From CAZMUD01 sp964569715 (GTDB taxonomy: Bacteria > Chloroflexota > Dehalococcoidia > Dehalococcoidales > UBA2162), in contig CAZMUD010000025.1 of assembly GCA_964569715.1 (NCBI GenBank), positions 1 through 14,867 of the forward strand: DNA of 14,867 nucleotides. Direction: 5' to 3'. The notes below the pieces were generated by a model that was given only the letters and a program-made list of their open reading frames with translations, was not told where the DNA came from and made no database searches. Shown piece by piece: positions 14,157 through 14,867 of the stretch (position 1 is the first letter of the stretch; every line of letters starts with the position of its first letter). Both the position numbers and the translations under genes were made by a program.

Positions 14157-14192
14157 ATATGGTTGGCAATGTGATAGCCTTGCCTATTTTAA

Positions 14193-14867
14193 TCAGTCAA
14201 GATGGGTAAACCTTCCTTCCAGCTTTTTCTTTACCTGAGGCATGGTGGTATATTCCATCTCTTCCAGAGGCAGGCGGTGCGGTTCAAAGGGGCCATGCCG
14301 ACGCATGAAATCAGCGGCATCATTCGCCTGCTGGCGGGCATTATCAAAAGACTTATCAGCAAACATATCGCGAGGTCCTATCAGCTTGCCGCTAGAAAGC
14401 TGGAAGCCAGCTGCCACCACTCTGGGCGGTCCATCAAAGCGAGTCGGGGTGCTATCCTCAATAGCTACCGGCATAAGGGGACCGTGATGTGAACCCCGCA
14501 TCCAGCCCTCCACCAAAAGGGGTAGGGTGAAAGGCTCCAACACCTCGCCTACCGCTGGGAAGTCACCCTGAGAGCGGACAATACATACCGGGTCATCCTT
14601 GCCCACATATCGTCCAGCAATTAAAGCCAAACGCTGGGTAGAGGATACGGCGGCTATTTCATTTGTTCCCCGATGATAGACTGCTTTTACCATATAGCGT
14701 GCTGCTGCCCCGATGAAGACCAGCAGGTCATAAATTTCCTCAGGGGCATTCAAGATTATTTTCTTATGCGCCTTGACATCATGCACCTCAAAGGAAAAAC
14801 CCTGGTGCATATTGTCAGCAATAACCAAGCCAATGGTATTAAATGGGTCGGCGAACATCTTATATAG
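14193..14867 (-). CDS. fbp: Fructose-1,6-bisphosphate aldolase/phosphatase, archaeal type (5' end outside window)
   Basis: The 224 visible residues are the C-terminal part of a class V fructose-1,6-bisphosphatase (about 370-400 residues in full). The frame is open to the window edge, and LYKMFADPFNT matches the middle of the family, so the Met at 14858 is internal. Key residues of the bifunctional enzyme are present. Tyr and Lys in RYVGKDD keep the Tyr-x-x-Lys spacing of the aldolase Schiff-base site (Tyr229/Lys232 in the Sulfolobus enzyme), and the Tyr of EEMEYTT matches Tyr348. MRRHGPFEPHRLPLEEMEY near the end is highly characteristic. Role: condenses triose phosphates and dephosphorylates the product, making gluconeogenesis one-way. 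The TGA stop is at 14195-14193. The GYD gene follows after 100 nt with its own promoter. Confidence 0.95.
   Translation of the reverse strand, partial: LYKMFADPFNTIGLVIADNMHQGFSFEVHDVKAHKKIILNAPEEIYDLLVFIGAAARYMVKAVYHRGTNEIAAVSSTQRLALIAGRYVGKDDPVCIVRSQGDFPAVGEVLEPFTLPLLVEGWMRGSHHGPLMPVAIEDSTPTRFDGPPRVVAAGFQLSSGKLIGPRDMFADKSFDNARQQANDAADFMRRHGPFEPHRLPLEEMEYTTMPQVKKKLEGRFTHLD

Noticed and set aside
14164..14184. GGCAA/TTGCC inverted repeat after fbp as a terminator
   Set aside because: Five base pairs with a long loop and no T-run; too weak to call.

Overview
This window is 14.9 kb of compact bacterial DNA with moderate GC, about 50% or more in the housekeeping genes I sampled. It looks like a Dehalococcoidia-type member of the Chloroflexota. 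That placement is an inference from gene content: an archaeal-type fructose-1,6-bisphosphate aldolase/phosphatase, a PAC2-family protein, an ADP-forming acyl-CoA synthetase alpha subunit, a TldD/TldE pair, frequent TTG starts, and dnaN away from dnaA. There is no 16S rRNA or other decisive marker. I found no tRNA, rRNA, CRISPR array, transposase or integrase, and no gene-free stretch longer than 300 bases.

Plus strand, 1-6426. The window opens inside tldD, followed by its partner tldE (pmbA). Next is an AT-rich two-gene restriction-modification cassette (2378-3987): a putative PD-(D/E)XK endonuclease whose stop overlaps the start of a beta-class DNA methyltransferase by 4 nt. A block of strong palindromes (about 3982-4094) closes the cassette. 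Then comes a tight three-gene operon: a PAC2-family protein with a poly-glutamate tail, a HEAT-repeat protein and a GNAT acetyltransferase.

Minus strand, 14867-6447. Nine co-directional genes read leftward: fbp (cut by the window edge), a GYD-domain protein, rdgB, dnaN, a crotonase-fold protein lacking both canonical hydratase glutamates, tlyA, an alpha/beta hydrolase, purF, and an acyl-CoA synthetase alpha subunit. Good sigma70-like promoters can be read before the GYD gene, dnaN and purF, which suggests transcription units GYD-rdgB, dnaN-crotonase-tlyA-hydrolase, and purF with or without the synthetase gene. The two strands converge at 6422-6451, where one inverted repeat supplies both stop codons.

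The window is mostly core metabolism and information processing (gluconeogenesis, nucleotide-pool cleaning, replication clamp, ribosomal RNA methylation, purine synthesis) with one accessory insertion. I see no convincing wholly new defence or mobile system. The least explained parts are the PAC2/HEAT/GNAT operon, the non-canonical crotonase, the unidentified restriction enzyme with its palindromic flank, and the symmetric double-stop repeat.
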